Below are positions 24,518-34,001 of a DNA stretch of 64,000 bases, in pieces. This DNA comes from Geomonas oryzae (GTDB taxonomy: Bacteria > Desulfobacterota > Desulfuromonadia > Geobacterales > Geobacteraceae). Position numbers and translations under genes: made by a program. The stretch covers positions 266,944 through 330,943 of the forward strand of contig NZ_RAHW01000007.1 of the NCBI RefSeq assembly GCF_004117875.1, read 5' to 3'. The notes below the pieces were generated by a model that worked only from the letters and a program-made list of their open reading frames with translations, had not been told where the DNA came from and did not search any database. How positions within the stretch are numbered: position 1 is the first letter of the stretch; every line of letters begins with the position of its first letter.

Positions 24518-25639
24518 ATGACTGCCGAGTTTTCCATTGCCATCATCGACGAGGACAGCGCGGCCCGAGAGGCGCTCCAGTCTTCCCTAAAGATGTATGC
24601 CGAATCGATCACCGTAACGGGAACCGTGGAGCATGCCACGCGGGAGACCTCGCTTTCCAAGGGGGTCCCAAACGTCGTGTTCCTGGGGGTCGGGACGGTC
24701 GAGAAGGGGATCCGTGACATCCGCGCCATCACCGCCCGATTCCCCAGAGCCTCGGTCATCGCCTGTTCGGCCGAGAAAAGCGTCGAAGGCTTCATGGCAC
24801 TCATGCGCGCCGGTGCGGTGGAATACCTGCTGCGCCCCATCGCGCCCGAGGATCTGGACCAGTCCATGCGGAAGGTAGGGCGCCTGCTTTTCCCGATCGC
24901 CCCCCAGGCGACCCCGGCAGGGGAGATCATCGTCGTCTACAACCCGATCGGCGGCATGGGGACCACCACCATCGCGGTCAACCTTGCCGCGGCGTTAGCC
25001 GAGGAGGGCGCCAAGGTCGCCATGGTGGACCTGAACCTGGAAGCCGGCGACGTCAGCACCTTCCTGAACGTGAATCCCGCCTACACCCTGAGCAGCGTCA
25101 CGAGCAACATGGAGCGCCTCGACGCGGAGTTCCTGATGGGGGTGATGACGCGCCACAGCTCCGGTCCCTACATCCTCACCGAGCCGCTGGAGGTGGACGA
25201 GGCGGTCTCCATCACGCCTGAGCAGGTGCAGCGCGTGCTGGAACTGCTCCGCGGGATCTTCTCCTATGTCGTGGTCGACGCGGTGGGGCTTTTGGCCGGC
25301 TGCAACACCTCCATCCTTTCCAGCGCCAACCTCATCCTCTTCACCACGACCCTTAGCCTCCCCGCCCTCAAACACACCAAGCGCTACATATCCGCCATGG
25401 AGGCCAGAGGGCTTGGAAGCGACCGGGTGAAGCTCGTCATCAACCGGTACCTCCCCAGGGCGGACATCCAGCTCAAAGACGCGGAAAAGGTACTGGGCAT
25501 CCCGGTGTTCCAGGCCATCCCCAACGAGTACGGCGACGTGGTCGCCTCGATAAACAAAGGGATCCCGGTAATCAAGCTGCTGCCCAAGTCACCGGTCAGC
25601 AGGGCGATAAAGGGGCTAGCCGAGCGCATCAGACGCTAG
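24518..25639 (+). CDS. tadZ: TadZ/CpaE pilus localisation ATPase
   Basis: Length is 373 aa from the ATG at 24518 with AAGGGGCTCAAG before it; GTG at 24503 is an alternative. An atypical receiver-like domain (about 5-120) precedes a ParA/MinD-like ATPase domain. The P-loop is a deviant one, YNPIGGMGTTTIAVNLA, where the MinD-type signature Lys (KGG) is replaced by an Ile/Gly, as in several TadZ proteins. It places the Tad machine in the cell. It lies between secretin and CpaF. Confidence 0.9.
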   Translation: MTAEFSIAIIDEDSAAREALQSSLKMYAESITVTGTVEHATRETSLSKGVPNVVFLGVGTVEKGIRDIRAITARFPRASVIACSAEKSVEGFMALMRAGAVEYLLRPIAPEDLDQSMRKVGRLLFPIAPQATPAGEIIVVYNPIGGMGTTTIAVNLAAALAEEGAKVAMVDLNLEAGDVSTFLNVNPAYTLSSVTSNMERLDAEFLMGVMTRHSSGPYILTEPLEVDEAVSITPEQVQRVLELLRGIFSYVVVDAVGLLAGCNTSILSSANLILFTTTLSLPALKHTKRYISAMEARGLGSDRVKLVINRYLPRADIQLKDAEKVLGIPVFQAIPNEYGDVVASINKGIPVIKLLPKSPVSRAIKGLAERIRR

Positions 25640-25691
25640 GGCGCCGGGCTCTGCGCCGGGACGCGGCCAGGGTACCGAAAAGGGGGTAGCT

Positions 25692-26999
25692 ATGCTGCTG
25701 GACGACCCGCTTGGGAAGGCAGGCGAAGACGCCGTCATGGCGGAAGACGATCAGTTGAAGGAGATGAAGACCCGCATCCACCGGCGCCTGATCGACACCA
25801 TCGACCTCGCCAAGATGGACCTGATGAGAAGCTGCGAGATGACGGACCAGATCCGCGGCATCATCGAGACCCTCATCACCGGGGAGGGGATCCCGCTGAA
25901 CCAGAAGGAGCGGGACCGGCTGGTCCGGGAGATCCAGCACGAAACCTTCGGCCTCGGGCCGCTCGAGCCCCTGCTCGCCGACGACAGGATCTCCGACATC
26001 CTCGTCAACAACAGCTCGAGCGTCTACATCGAGCGGGAGGGAAGGCTCTTTAGGACCCCGGTTCGCTTTAGGGACAACGCACACCTGATGCAGATCATCG
26101 AGCGCATCGTCTCCAAGGTGGGAAGGCGCATCGACGAATCCGCCCCTTACGTCGACGCGAGGCTTCCCGACGGCTCCCGGGTGAACGCCATCATCCCCCC
26201 GCTGGCCCTCGACGGACCGGTCCTCTCCATCCGCCGTTTCGGGCGCGACCCTCTCACCATGACAGACCTGGTGCAGTTGGAAACGGTCGACGAGCGCATG
26301 GCGCAACTGCTCGAGGCGGCGGTGCAGACGCGCCTCAACATCCTCGTCTCGGGCGGCACCGGGACGGGAAAGACGACCCTTTTGAACGTCCTGTCCGCCT
26401 TCATCCCGGAAGGGGAGCGGGTGGTGACCATCGAGGACTCGGCCGAGCTTAAGCTAAAGCAGGAACACGTGGTGCGCCTGGAGACGAGGCTGCCGAACCT
26501 CGAGGGACGGGGCGAGGTGAATTCACGCGACCTTTTGCGCAACGCCCTCAGGATGCGGCCGGACCGGATCATCATCGGCGAGGTGCGCGGCGCCGAGGCG
26601 CTCGACCTTTTGCAGGCGATGAACACCGGGCACGACGGCTCCCTCTCCACCGTCCACGCGAACACCACCCGCGACGCCCTCTCCCGCCTGGAAACCATGG
26701 TGCTCATGTCCGGCGTGGAACTCCCGGAGCGGGCCGTAAAGGAGCAACTTGCCTCGGCCCTGAACCTCGTGCTGCAGCTCGTGCGCTTCTCCGACGGCAC
26801 CCGCAAGGTGGTGAAGCTCTCGGAGATCACCGGGATGGAAGGGAACACCATCGTGATGCACGACGTGATGGTCTTCCAGCAGCAGGGGATCGACCGGGAG
26901 GGAAGGGTCGTCGGGGAGTTCGTCACCACCGGCGTCCGTCCCCTCTTCGCCGAACGGTTCCGGCTTTTCGGCATAGAGCTCCCCCAGGCCATGTTCTAG
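25692..26999 (+). CDS. cpaF: Tad secretion ATPase CpaF/TadA
   Basis: Length is 435 aa. It is a hexameric type II/IV secretion ATPase: Walker [11 protein letters not shown], Asp box ([12 protein letters not shown]), Walker B region ([19 protein letters not shown]) and His box ([13 protein letters not shown]). It powers Flp assembly from the cytoplasm and works with TadB/TadC, whose genes follow with short gaps. Confidence 0.96.
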   Translation: MLLDDPLGKAGEDAVMAEDDQLKEMKTRIHRRLIDTIDLAKMDLMRSCEMTDQIRGIIETLITGEGIPLNQKERDRLVREIQHETFGLGPLEPLLADDRISDILVNNSSSVYIEREGRLFRTPVRFRDNAHLMQIIERIVSKVGRRIDESAPYVDARLPDGSRVNAIIPPLALDGPVLSIRRFGRDPLTMTDLVQLETVDERMAQLLEAAVQTRLNILVSGGTGTGKTTLLNVLSAFIPEGERVVTIEDSAELKLKQEHVVRLETRLPNLEGRGEVNSRDLLRNALRMRPDRIIIGEVRGAEALDLLQAMNTGHDGSLSTVHANTTRDALSRLETMVLMSGVELPERAVKEQLASALNLVLQLVRFSDGTRKVVKLSEITGMEGNTIVMHDVMVFQQQGIDREGRVVGEFVTTGVRPLFAERFRLFGIELPQAMF

Positions 27000-27012
27000 C
27001 CAGGAGACGGTC

Positions 27013-27972
27013 ATGCTCATCCCCATCGTCACCTTCGTCTTCCTCACCGCCCTCTTCGCCTTCGGCGCCGCCTGCCTTTACCTCCTGCAGCGAAGCGCCT
27101 CGCCACGCACCGAGCTGAAAAGGCGCCTGCAGCAGCTGGCAGGGACGGACCGGGAGCTCCCTCCGGAACTGCAGGCGCGCTTGGTCGAGCAGGCCCGCCG
27201 TGCCGGCGCCCTGGTGACCGGTACGCCACTCGCACGCAGCGTTGCCAAGAGGCTTGAGCTGGCGGGGCTGTCAATCCCCCCCGCCGCGGTACTTGCGGGT
27301 AGCGCCCTCAGCGTGGTCGCGGCGGCAGCGGCAGCGGCGCTCGTGACGGGAAAGGCGGCACCCGCAGCGGCGGCGGCCGCGGCCGTCGTCGGCGCCATTG
27401 AGATCGCGCTTCGCTTGAGGATCTCGCACCGGCACGAACGCTTCACCGAGCTCTTACCCGATGCGCTCACCATGATCGCCCGTTCGCTCCGCGCCGGGCA
27501 CTCCCTCGCCGTCGCGGTGCAGCTCGTGGCCGAGGAAGTCCCCCCTCCGGTCGGCCCCCTCTTCAGGACGGCGCACGAGCAGCAGCAGTTGGGGCTCAGG
27601 ATGGTGGACGCCCTCACCGCGATGAACGAACGGATGGAAAGCCTCGACCTCAGGTTCTTCACCACCATGGTGACCATCAACGCCGAGATCGGCGGCAACC
27701 TCTCCGAACTTCTCGACAAGCTCGCCGGGACCATACGGGAGCGGCTGAAGATCAGGCGCCAGGTGAGGGTCTACACCGCGCAGGGGAGGATGTCCGGCTA
27801 CGTCCTGGGAGCCCTCCCCCTGATCGCCTTCCTGGTCTTCAACAGTGCCAGTCCCGAGTACGAGTCCGCGCTTTTGAAAGAGCCGACCGGCCTGGTCATC
27901 CTGGTCCTCGCGGCACTGCTGCAGGTGGTCGGGCTCGCCATCATCAGGAAGATCATCAACATCCGCATCTAG
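27013..27972 (+). CDS. tadB: Tad inner-membrane platform protein TadB
   Basis: Length is 319 aa, ATG after AGGAGACGGTC. It has an N-terminal membrane helix (about 3-25), an Ala-rich pair of helices (about 90-125), a T2SSF domain (about 150-280, with LPDALTMIARSLRAGHSL) and C-terminal helices (about 260-315). It forms the platform with TadC for the CpaF motor. Confidence 0.93.
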   Translation: MLIPIVTFVFLTALFAFGAACLYLLQRSASPRTELKRRLQQLAGTDRELPPELQARLVEQARRAGALVTGTPLARSVAKRLELAGLSIPPAAVLAGSALSVVAAAAAAALVTGKAAPAAAAAAAVVGAIEIALRLRISHRHERFTELLPDALTMIARSLRAGHSLAVAVQLVAEEVPPPVGPLFRTAHEQQQLGLRMVDALTAMNERMESLDLRFFTTMVTINAEIGGNLSELLDKLAGTIRERLKIRRQVRVYTAQGRMSGYVLGALPLIAFLVFNSASPEYESALLKEPTGLVILVLAALLQVVGLAIIRKIINIRI

Positions 27973-27981
27973 AGGTGCGCC

Positions 27982-28890
27982 ATGCTCTACCTCATATCCT
28001 TCACCGTGTTCTGCACCGCGCTTTTTCTGTGCGCCGCCCTGTACGGCTTCCTCACCAGGCGGAGCACCGTCGCCCAGCGTCTCTCCGCTTTTTTCCCGGC
28101 GGGGGATAAAACGGCAGCGACCAGGGAATCCGCATCGGGCGCTTGGGCCGGGAAACTGACCCGCATCGGCGAACGGGTGAAGCTCCCAAAGGGGGAGAAC
28201 TCCCGTTACCGCAAGGCGCTGGTTGCTGCCGGATTGCGCAGGGACACCCTGCATGCCTTCATCGGGAGCAAGCTTATGCTCGCCGTATTACTGCCCCTTC
28301 CCTACCTGCTCCTGGCCGCCGCCCCCGGCCATGACTATTTCAGCGCCGACACCCTGCTCATCACCTCCGCGTTGACCGTCTGCGGATACCTCCTGCCGAG
28401 CTTATGGCTCAAGCGGCGGGTCAAGCGCCGCCAGGAGGCGATATTCCACGCCCTGCCGGACCTGCTCGACCTGGTCACCCTTTGCGTCGAGGCGGGGCTC
28501 AGCATGGACGCGGCGCTGCTCAAGGCCTCGGAGACCCCGCAGTTCGGTAAAAACCCGCTCACCGCGGAGATCCGGCAGGTGAACATGGAAACCCGCGCCG
28601 GTAAGCCCCGCATGGAGGCCCTGAAGGACATGGCGCTGCGGACCATGGTGGATGACCTGAGGTCCTTCGCCACCATGCTCTCCCAGACCGAGCGGTTCGG
28701 CACCGGGCTCGGCCAGGCGCTGCGCACCTTTTCCGACGACCTGAGAACAAGGCGACGTCAGATGGCGGAGGAGGAGGCGGCAAAGACCACGGTAAAGCTC
28801 ATCTTCCCGCTCGTGTTCGCCATTTTCCCGGCGCTTTTGGTGGTCGTTCTCGGGCCGGCCATGGTGCAGATAGCGAAGGTGTTCAAGTAA
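27982..28890 (+). CDS. tadC: Tad inner-membrane platform protein TadC
   Basis: Length is 302 aa, ATG after AGAGGTGCGCC, 9 bases after tadB. It has membrane helices at about 3-20, 90-105, 112-130 and 270-295. The T2SSF domain contains HALPDLLDLVTLCVEAGLSMDAAL, and the pattern FGTGLGQALRTFSDDLR follows. It is the second platform protein of the Tad machine. Confidence 0.93.
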   Translation: MLYLISFTVFCTALFLCAALYGFLTRRSTVAQRLSAFFPAGDKTAATRESASGAWAGKLTRIGERVKLPKGENSRYRKALVAAGLRRDTLHAFIGSKLMLAVLLPLPYLLLAAAPGHDYFSADTLLITSALTVCGYLLPSLWLKRRVKRRQEAIFHALPDLLDLVTLCVEAGLSMDAALLKASETPQFGKNPLTAEIRQVNMETRAGKPRMEALKDMALRTMVDDLRSFATMLSQTERFGTGLGQALRTFSDDLRTRRRQMAEEEAAKTTVKLIFPLVFAIFPALLVVVLGPAMVQIAKVFK

Positions 28891-28942
28891 GCGCACGGTG
28901 CGCGAAACCGGAGCCCAATCCACCCAGAAGGAGGTGAGGCGC

Positions 28943-29026
28943 ATGAAGATCGATTTCAACACGTTCGTCCTGCTCATCATTTCGGTCCAGCTGGCACTGG
29001 GGTACGTGAAGTCCTCCAGAAAGTAA
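28943..29026 (+). CDS. 27-residue hydrophobic small protein at the end of the tad arm
   Basis: ATG at 28943 with the strong ribosome site GGAGGTGAGGCGC. The product has a short charged start (Met-Lys-Ile-Asp), one hydrophobic helix (about residues 8-20) and a basic tail ending Ser-Ser-Arg-Lys. It starts 52 bases after the tadC stop and is followed by a 12-bp hairpin, so it looks like the last gene of the operon. No family is recognised. It may be a small membrane protein tied to the pilus machine. The ribosome site and the position are the only evidence. Confidence 0.5.
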   Translation: MKIDFNTFVLLIISVQLALGYVKSSRK

Positions 29027-29035
29027 CCCCTACCC

Positions 29036-29065
29036 CCTCTTGCCGGCCCCGGCGCCGGCAAGAGG
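29036..29065 (+). terminator. hairpin at the end of the tad operon
   Basis: A perfect 12-bp stem (29036-29047 with 29054-29065) sits 9 bases past the small ORF. No U-run follows, only a C-rich tract, so it may be a 3'-end stabiliser. The remaining stretch to 29190 is C-rich and shows nothing else. Confidence 0.45.
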
Positions 29066-29192
29066 CCCTACCCCCCTGCCTTCCCCTCCCTGATACGCAC
29101 CAAACACACCACACCCTCCCGACTCCGCTCCCCCCTTCCTCCGGGCGCCGCCCGACTTCTTCCAATGAAGATTCCCGACCCCAAAGATAAAT

Positions 29193-29219
29193 TAAAGTGG
29201 CGGGCACGTATGCCGATAA
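29193..29219 (+). promoter_or_regulatory. sigma-28 (FliA)-type promoter of the chemosensory operon
   Basis: TAAAGTGG (29193-29200), 11 bases, then a perfect GCCGATAA (29212-29219). The known sigma-28 pattern is TAAAGTTT-N11-GCCGATAA, so 14 of 16 bases match with exact spacing. It lies ahead of the STAS gene, placing the whole operon under motility control. Confidence 0.75.
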
Positions 29220-29301
29220 GCGTCTCATCATATAACACTGGTTGTTTGTTGCGGAAACTCCCGTACTGAATAGGGAAAACACCTTATGGGGCCTGACGAT
29301 C

Positions 29302-29628
29302 ATGCCAAAAAAAGGTTTTGTTAATGACGTAAACATCACACTGGACGGCGACTGCACCATGGAGCGGGTCACCGACCTGCACGCGCTCCTCGCCGAGCGC
29401 TGCGCGCCCCTCACCGGGACGCCCCCCTCCGCGGCGGTGGTGCACGTCGACCTGGCACGGGTGACCGGGATCGACGCCTGCGGCTGCCAGCTCCTCGCGC
29501 TCTTTCTGGAGCAGTTGAGGCGCCAGGGCATCGCCGCCAGCGCGGAGAACGCCGAGCCCGAGATCAGGGAGAGGGTCGAGCTGCTCGGTTTCTGCGCTCT
29601 TTTCTCCGGGGGACAACCGCAACCGTAA
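29302..29628 (+). CDS. stand-alone STAS domain protein
   Basis: Length is 108 aa from the ATG at 29302; an in-frame TTG at 29242 would add 20 unrelated residues. It has the STAS/anti-anti-sigma fold, with VVHVDLARVTGIDACGCQLLALFL as the central strand-loop-helix. The usual phosphorylated Ser in DSSG/DSTA is replaced by Asp-Ala-Cys (IDACGC). It starts the chemosensory operon, ahead of cheA. Single STAS proteins here are often scaffold or phospho-accepting parts of chemosensory systems. Role not clear. Confidence 0.82.
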   Translation: MPKKGFVNDVNITLDGDCTMERVTDLHALLAERCAPLTGTPPSAAVVHVDLARVTGIDACGCQLLALFLEQLRRQGIAASAENAEPEIRERVELLGFCALFSGGQPQP

Positions 29629-29676
29629 CCAGACCGGCCCAAAGCCGGCGCGATCGACCGCAACGAAGGGACAAGC

Positions 29677-31719
29677 ATGACGACTGCAGGCGGGGAACAA
29701 AGCGGCGTTGATCTGAAACGCTTCAACGAGGTGTTCTTCGAGGAGTGCGCGGAGAACCTGGCGCAGATGGAGCAGATCCTCATCTCGCTCGGGGACCGGG
29801 AGCCGGACCAGGAAGAGATGAACGCCATCTTCCGTGCCGCCCACTCCATCAAGGGGGGCGCAGGCATCTTCGGCTTCGAGGACATGACCGTGGTGACCCA
29901 TGTCATGGAATCGCTTTTGGACCGGCTCAGAAACCACGAGATCGCCTTCGCCCCCGGCATGATCGATCTCTTCCTCGAGGCCGGCGACGCCATAGCCATG
30001 CAACTAGCCGGTCACCGCGACGGAAAACCGGTGCAACAGGAGGCGATCGACCGGGTGCGCGCCAGGCTGCAGCAGACCATAGATGGTGGCACGTCACAGG
30101 CGTCCACCGCCCCCGTGTCCCAGACGCAGACGCAGGCGCCGCCCGCAGGAGAGCTCCCGACGAGCTACCGACTCGCCTTCACACCGGAACCCGAGATCTT
30201 CATGAGGCGGGTCAGGATGGAGAGCATCATCGCCGAGCTCGCCGACCTCGCCGAGGCGGGAACCTTCCGCTGCGAGGCACGGCTCGCCGAAGTCCCGGAC
30301 TTCGCAGGCTTCGACCCCGAGTGCTGCATCACCCGATGGGAGTTCGCCCTCGTCTCACGGGCAAACAGGGACCAGCTAGCCGACGTCTTCATGTTCGTGG
30401 CGGACGAAGACCAGCTCAAAATCGAGGAGCAACCCGCGGAGCGGCGCACGCAGGCGCAGGACGCGCAAGGCGAGCCCGCGCTCCCGGTCGAGGGGAGGCG
30501 CGCCTACGACCGCAACGAAACCGCCCCGGGCGCCTTCGGCAGACGCTGCGGCGAGGCTGAATCGTCGATCAGGGTGAACGTAACCAAGGTGGACCAGTTG
30601 GTGAACCAGGTCGGCGAGCTACTCATCACCCAGGCGATGCTGAGCCAGGTCTCGGTCGGGCTCGACCCGATGCTGCACCAGTCGCTGCAGCGCGGCCTCG
30701 CCCAGTTGGAGCGCAACACCCGGGACCTGCAGGCGAGCGTCATGTCGATCCGGCTCGTCCCGATCAGCATCGTCTTCAGCCGCTTCCCGCGCCTCGTGCG
30801 CGAGATAGCGGCGAAGCTCGGCAAGCAGGTGGAACTGAAGACGGCCGGCGACAGCACCGAACTCGACCGCGGCCTCATCGAAAAGATCTCCGATCCCCTC
30901 ACCCACCTCGTGCGCAACGCCCTCGACCACGGGCTGGAAAGCCCGGAGAAACGGGTTGCTGCCGGCAAGAATCCGGTCGGAACGCTGCAGCTCTCCGCCT
31001 CCCAGGTGGGTGGAAGGATCGTTATCGACGTCATCGACGACGGCGCGGGGCTCAACCGGGAGAGGATCCTCGCCAAGGCGGCGGAAAACGGCATCCCATG
31101 CTCGGAGACGATGAGCGACGAAGAGGTGTGGCAGCTCATCTTCGCCCCAGGCTTCTCCACCGCGAGCGAGATCACCGACCTCTCCGGGCGCGGCGTCGGG
31201 ATGGACGTGGTGCTGAAGAACGTCCAGGCGATCGGGGGGCGCGTGCAGATCGCCTCCGAGCCGGGAAAAGGGGTGCGGGTGACCATAAGCCTCCCGCTCA
31301 CCCTGGCCATCCTGGACGGGCTCTCGGTGGCGGTGGGAGAAGAGAAGTTCATCGTCCCGCTCAACGTGGTGATCGAATCGCTGCAACCGAAGGCGGAGCA
31401 GTTGAAGACGGTCAACGGGCGCGAGGTGGTCCAGGTGCGCGGGGAATACCTCCCCATCCTGAAGCTCCACTCGATCTTCAACCTGGAGACCTGCGTGACC
31501 GAGCCGTGCCGGGGGATCCTGGTGCTGGTGGAGGCGGACGGCGAACGCGGGGCGGTGATGGTGGACGCCCTTTTGGACGAACAGCAGGTCGTGGTGAAGA
31601 GCATCGAGACCAATTACCGCCGGGTCGAAGGGAGCGCCGGGGCGACCATCCTGGGCGACGGGCGCGTGGCGCTTATCCTCGACCTCCCGGAGCTTTTTTC
31701 GATGCACAAGCAGCTTTAA
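29677..31719 (+). CDS. cheA: chemotaxis histidine kinase CheA
   Basis: Length is 680 aa. Domains in order: HPt (about 14-110) with phospho-His H56 in AAHSIKGGAG, a variable middle region with a possible P2 domain (about 155-250), the dimerisation domain (VDQLVNQVGELLI), HATPase (N-box HLVRNALDHGLE, G1 DDGAGL, G2 GRGVGMDVV) and a C-terminal CheW-like domain (about 540-675). It phosphorylates CheY-type and CheB partners. The cheW gene follows 21 bases later. Confidence 0.97.
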   Translation: MTTAGGEQSGVDLKRFNEVFFEECAENLAQMEQILISLGDREPDQEEMNAIFRAAHSIKGGAGIFGFEDMTVVTHVMESLLDRLRNHEIAFAPGMIDLFLEAGDAIAMQLAGHRDGKPVQQEAIDRVRARLQQTIDGGTSQASTAPVSQTQTQAPPAGELPTSYRLAFTPEPEIFMRRVRMESIIAELADLAEAGTFRCEARLAEVPDFAGFDPECCITRWEFALVSRANRDQLADVFMFVADEDQLKIEEQPAERRTQAQDAQGEPALPVEGRRAYDRNETAPGAFGRRCGEAESSIRVNVTKVDQLVNQVGELLITQAMLSQVSVGLDPMLHQSLQRGLAQLERNTRDLQASVMSIRLVPISIVFSRFPRLVREIAAKLGKQVELKTAGDSTELDRGLIEKISDPLTHLVRNALDHGLESPEKRVAAGKNPVGTLQLSASQVGGRIVIDVIDDGAGLNRERILAKAAENGIPCSETMSDEEVWQLIFAPGFSTASEITDLSGRGVGMDVVLKNVQAIGGRVQIASEPGKGVRVTISLPLTLAILDGLSVAVGEEKFIVPLNVVIESLQPKAEQLKTVNGREVVQVRGEYLPILKLHSIFNLETCVTEPCRGILVLVEADGERGAVMVDALLDEQQVVVKSIETNYRRVEGSAGATILGDGRVALILDLPELFSMHKQL

Positions 31720-31740
31720 AGGGAAGGAGGCCAAAGAACC

Positions 31741-32268
31741 ATGCAAGAGACGGCACAAAACGGCTCCGAACAGCTAGGGGTGGCGCAGGCGGCGGCTGAG
31801 TACCTCACCTTCACGCTGGGAAGCGAGAGCTACGGGATCGACATCCTCAAGGTGCAGGAGATCAGGGGGTACGACAGCGTCACCCGGATCGCCAACACCC
31901 CCGCGTTCATCAAAGGGGTGATCAACCTGCGCGGGGTCATCGTCCCCATCGTGGACCTGCGCATCAAGTTCAACGTGGGGGAGGCGACCTACCACGAGTT
32001 CACCGTGGTGATCATCATCAACGTGCTCGGCAAGGTGGTGGGGATCGTGGTGGACGGCGTCTCCGACGTGGTGGCGCTTCCCAGGGAAAGCATCAAGCCG
32101 GCGCCGGAGCTGGGCGCGTCGCTCGACACCCGCTACATCACGGGGCTTGGGACGCTCAACGACCAGATGCTGATCCTGGTGGACATCGAAAAGCTGATCG
32201 GCAGCGACGAACTGCAGATCGTAGACAGTGCGGCTGACAATTCCCAGAGCGAGGTGGTGAACCAATGA
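31741..32268 (+). CDS. cheW: coupling protein CheW
   Basis: Length is 175 aa, ATG 12 bases after an AAGGAGG site. The chain is a single CheW SH3-like domain ([38 protein letters not shown]). It links the receptor to CheA. The stop overlaps the ATG of the receptor gene (ATGA), so expression is coupled. Confidence 0.97.
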   Translation: MQETAQNGSEQLGVAQAAAEYLTFTLGSESYGIDILKVQEIRGYDSVTRIANTPAFIKGVINLRGVIVPIVDLRIKFNVGEATYHEFTVVIIINVLGKVVGIVVDGVSDVVALPRESIKPAPELGASLDTRYITGLGTLNDQMLILVDIEKLIGSDELQIVDSAADNSQSEVVNQ

Positions 32269-34001
32269 AAACGGCACGTTTCAAAGACTGGAAGATACTC
32301 ACGAAGATCCTCAGCATCTCGGTTGCCACCATTTTCATGATGGTACTCGGCGTGATGCTCTACGTGCTCCCCTTCATGCAGAACAAGCTGATGGACGAGA
32401 AGATACAGGCGACGAAGGCGGTGGTCGACGTGGCCTATGACGTCGTCACCAGCAACTACAACGCGGTGCAGCAGGGGAAAAAGACCCTGCAGCAGGCCCA
32501 GGCGGATGCGCTGAAGCAGATCTCCGAGATGAGGTACCAGGGGAACGAATACTTCTGGGTGAACGACATGGACACCAAGGTGCTCATGCACCCGATCAAG
32601 CCGGAGCTGATCGGCAAGACCCAGTACGACAACAAGGACCCCAACGGCAAGCGGCTCTACGTCGAGTTCGTGAACGTCTGCAAGGAAAAAGGCGAAGGGG
32701 TGGTCGACTACATGTGGGCGAAACCCGGCTCCACCGTCCCCGTCCCTAAGATCTCCTACGTGAAGCAGATGAAGGAGTGGGGCTGGGTCGTGGGAAGCGG
32801 CATCTACGTCGACAACGTGAAAGCCGAGATGGACATGATCCGCTGGAAGATCATCGGCGGCACCGCGGCGCTTGCCGCCCTCATCTTCGTCTTCGCCTGG
32901 TTCGTCGCGCGCCGTATCAAGGAGGCGCTCGACCAGGCCATCGGGGCATCCAGGCGCATCGCCTCCGGCGACCTCACCGGACACATCTCGGTGGAGAGCA
33001 GGGACGAGACCGGCGAACTCCTCGCCTCGCTGAAGGAGATGAACGAGGGACTCGCCCACATCGTTGGGGACGTGAGAAACGGCGCCGAATCGATCGCCAC
33101 GGCGACCGAGGAGATCGCGGCGGGGAACGCCGACCTCTCCCAGCGCACCGAGGAGCAGGCGAGCGCCCTCGAGGAGACCGCCTCCAGCATGGAGGAGCTC
33201 ACCTCGACGGTTAAGCAGAACGCCGACAACGCCCAGGCGGCGAACCAGCTCGCCATCAACGCCTCCGGGGTCGCGGTCAAGGGTGGCGAGGTGATCAACC
33301 GCGTGGTGCGCACCATGGAGTCGATCACCGACAGCTCCAAGAAGATCTCGGACATCATCGGCGTCATCGACGGCATCGCTTTCCAGACCAACATCCTGGC
33401 CCTCAACGCCGCGGTCGAGGCGGCGCGCGCCGGCGAGCAGGGAAGAGGGTTCGCGGTCGTCGCCGCCGAGGTGAGAAGCCTCGCGCAAAGAAGCGCCGCG
33501 GCAGCCAAGGAGATCAAGTCGCTCATCGAGGACTCGGTCGCCAAGGTCCAGGACGGCAGCCGGCTCGTCGAGGAGGCGGGGCGCACCACACAGGACATCG
33601 TCACCAGCATCAAGCGCGTGACCGACATCATGGCCGAGATCTCGGCCGCGTCGATCGAGCAGTCCTCCGGGATCGAACAGGTCAACACCGCGATCACCCA
33701 GATGGACGACGTCACCCAGCAAAATGCCGCACTGGTGGAAGAAGCCGCGGCGGCGGCCGAGTCTCTCGAAGAGCAGGCCCAGCAGCTCGTTTCCGTCGTG
33801 GCCCGCTTCACCCTGGAGCAGGCGCAGAAGCAGGCAGCGCCGCCGGCGGAGAAGCGCAAGCTCACCCGCGCGGCGGCAAAGCCCCAGGTGCAGGAGAAAA
33901 AGGCAAAACCCGTAGCGGCATCGGCAGGGGCAAGAGTCCCGGAACAACGTCTGGCACGCGCAGCGGAAGCGGAGCCGGACGATGACTGGAAGGAGTTCTG
34001 A
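32265..34001 (+). CDS. methyl-accepting chemotaxis protein with Cache domain and CheR-docking tail
   Basis: Length is 578 aa. TM1 is about 12-32, followed by a periplasmic single Cache domain (about 35-190, with [18 protein letters not shown], typical of organic acid sensors), TM2 (about 195-215) and HAMP (216-270). The signalling domain runs to about 520 with the hairpin tip near [20 protein letters not shown] flexible Ala/Lys-rich linker (about 522-570) ends in Asp-Trp-Lys-Glu-Phe, which fits the xWxxF pentapeptide that docks CheR or CheB. The ligand is not known. Confidence 0.95.
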   Translation: MKTARFKDWKILTKILSISVATIFMMVLGVMLYVLPFMQNKLMDEKIQATKAVVDVAYDVVTSNYNAVQQGKKTLQQAQADALKQISEMRYQGNEYFWVNDMDTKVLMHPIKPELIGKTQYDNKDPNGKRLYVEFVNVCKEKGEGVVDYMWAKPGSTVPVPKISYVKQMKEWGWVVGSGIYVDNVKAEMDMIRWKIIGGTAALAALIFVFAWFVARRIKEALDQAIGASRRIASGDLTGHISVESRDETGELLASLKEMNEGLAHIVGDVRNGAESIATATEEIAAGNADLSQRTEEQASALEETASSMEELTSTVKQNADNAQAANQLAINASGVAVKGGEVINRVVRTMESITDSSKKISDIIGVIDGIAFQTNILALNAAVEAARAGEQGRGFAVVAAEVRSLAQRSAAAAKEIKSLIEDSVAKVQDGSRLVEEAGRTTQDIVTSIKRVTDIMAEISAASIEQSSGIEQVNTAITQMDDVTQQNAALVEEAAAAAESLEEQAQQLVSVVARFTLEQAQKQAAPPAEKRKLTRAAAKPQVQEKKAKPVAASAGARVPEQRLARAAEAEPDDDWKEF

